Part shown: in pieces, positions 40,739 to 41,641 of the stretch
Layout: each line of letters begins with the position of its first letter
Position numbering within the stretch: the stretch's first letter is position 1
NCBI GenBank assembly: GCA_019359275.1
Contig: JAHHHP010000047.1
Coordinates: forward strand, 1 to 41,641
Source of the DNA: Myxacorys chilensis ATA2-1-KO14
GTDB taxonomy: Bacteria > Cyanobacteriota > Cyanobacteriia > Leptolyngbyales > Leptolyngbyaceae
Reading direction: 5' to 3'
DNA: 41,641 nucleotides
Notes under the pieces: generated by a model
What the model saw: the letters and a program-made list of their open reading frames with translations, nothing else
Database searches by the model: none
What the model was told of the DNA's origin: nothing
Made by a program: the position numbers and the translations under genes

Positions 40739-41154
40739 ATGCCAGCCGATGATTCCTTGCTATTTATCGACGCCAATAAATATCTTGACTGTCTATATCG
40801 CATAAATACGGGCAAGCAGCAGCTTGCGCCTCTATTAGAACACTTGAACTATATCTTCGCGACGCAACAGGTATTTGATGAAGTCCAGCGCAACATAATC
40901 CTAGTAGCGGCAGATTTTTTGGTGCGAAAGCCTAAGGAACTGAAGCTGAAAACTGTCAACTTGCCAGACCACATCACATGTCTAGCAGGAGCATCGATCA
41001 ACGTAAGGGCATGCTGCAGCGGATGAGCAAGATTGATCAACAGATCAAGAATTTAAATGCTGAAGTAGATGCGTTGATGCTTGGCGTCATAGAGCAAATC
41101 AGTTATTCAGAAGACGAAGTATCAAAGGCACTATTCGTAGCTAAACCGCGATAA
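40739..41154 (+). pseudogene. PIN-like domain protein with a frameshift
   Basis: The first frame (40739-41026) gives LLFIDANKYLDCLYRIN, the acidic start of a PIN-like RNase/toxin domain, then FATQQVFDEVQRNIILVAADF and ELKLKTVNLPDHI. After about 40980 the sequence continues sensibly in another frame to the TAA at 41154: SIDQRKGMLQRMSKID, then KNLNAEVDALMLGVIEQ. A single shift of -1 or +2 would restore a protein of about 138 residues. It starts with a good GAGGAG before ATG 40739. It may be the decayed toxin of a cassette-borne toxin-antitoxin pair; no antitoxin is seen. Confidence 0.7.
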
Positions 41155-41298
41155 AGATTGCTCGATCAATCGGTGAAAATTTATGTGTTGTAGCTAGGGA
41201 GGACAAAATTTTTAACTAAAACTTAAACAAATTGGATAGTTTTTAGATTTTTCAATAGTCCTTTCTGTGTTTTCATTTTTGTCATAGAGGTTTTAACA

Positions 41299-41568
41299 AT
41301 GAAGAAAAATGATGTGCTTCCAAAGTTAACTCAAGAAGTCTTAAATGATCCCCGGTTCAAAGAGAGTTTCAGTTATATAGAAAAATATTGCTCTACGAAG
41401 AAAGTTGAGGAAATTCAGGAATTGATAAAAAAAGAATTAGAAAAAAGTTGGGGTGAGATTTGGGCAAATAGCATTGAGTTGATTCAAAATGCTGACAAGG
41501 AAATTCAGAAGCTGGAAATAGAGCAAGAAAATTTCGTAACTACTCAGGCAAAATCTGCTGAGTTTTAG
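41299..41568 (+). CDS. Unrecognised small AT-rich protein (89 aa)
   Basis: An 89-residue charged, helical protein (IEEIQ-like VEEIQELIKKELEKSWGEIW). The codons are strongly AT-rich and unlike the rest of the window. No clear ribosome site precedes it. It may be a real accessory gene or a by-product of low-complexity DNA. Confidence 0.35.
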   Translation: MKKNDVLPKLTQEVLNDPRFKESFSYIEKYCSTKKVEEIQELIKKELEKSWGEIWANSIELIQNADKEIQKLEIEQENFVTTQAKSAEF

Positions 41569-41641
41569 TGTGAAGGGGATAACTGGGTTATTGTTGGAAT
41601 CAGAAATCAGGCAATCAAGCGTTGTTAATGAAGGAACCATC

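Noticed and set aside
1..41641. CRISPR arrays or rRNA genes
   Set aside because: No regularly spaced repeats longer than the short ones listed, and no rRNA-like sequence was seen.

Overview
The window reads as chromosomal DNA of a motile cyanobacterium. The octamer GCGATCGC (HIP1) is frequent. Several genes belong to families typical of cyanobacteria: PatA-type response regulator, DUF1350, DUF3318, cyanobacterial-type glutamate-cysteine ligase, and a LysM/M23 hydrolase. A PixJ-like photoreceptor carries a bilin-binding GAF domain. A Leptolyngbya-like filamentous strain is plausible, but the sequence does not prove a genus.

Layout. 1-1.7 kb: a small antitoxin-like gene, an acyl-carrier-like protein that has lost its phosphopantetheine serine, an orphan open fragment, and a uridine-kinase-like gene with a broken 5' end. 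1.7-2.8 kb: no convincing gene. 2.8-14.0 kb: a phototaxis/chemotaxis cluster reading rightward (PatA-type regulator, CheY, CheW, GAF/MCP receptor, CheA-CheY hybrid kinase, second MCP). The first receptor has both cysteines of a DXCF cyanobacteriochrome; the second has lost both. 14.0-27.9 kb: ordinary chromosomal genes (methyltransferase-like, thioredoxin-like [2Fe-2S] protein, degenerate sensor kinase, DUF1350, DUF3318, peptidoglycan-binding M15-like protein, AI-2E-family permease, gshA, trmL, and a LysM/M23 hydrolase starting at TTG).

27.98-34.4 kb: a CAT-anticodon tRNA gene is followed by a tyrosine recombinase, a TOPRIM/RecA-like primase-helicase, a small gene, a divergent promoter region with several dyads, an XRE regulator, and a rightward block of four unrecognised genes, three of them with membrane helices. 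This looks like an integrated element with replication and lysogeny-like control. No capsid, portal, terminase or conjugation gene is visible.

34.5-41.6 kb: a mosaic that I interpret as a cluster of integron attC sites without an integrase (a CALIN). Five paired-arm sites with AAC/GTT cores lie at 36182-36312, 37340-37427, 38483-38575, 39129-39214 and 40619-40700. They separate leftward single-gene units: trpD-like, alpha/beta hydrolase, pyrE-like and YaaC-like. A rightward, frameshifted PIN-like gene lies beyond the last site. An IS1-family element (35203-36050) appears to sit in a further attC arm and is flanked by 51-bp imperfect direct repeats. HIP1 sites nearly vanish here.

The main points for a second look are the attC cluster with PRPP-using enzymes as cassettes, the tRNA-linked element with its membrane module, the DXCF photoreceptor with Cys-Tyr instead of Cys-His, and the serine-less ACP. 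All calls are from reading the sequence; no database search was possible.
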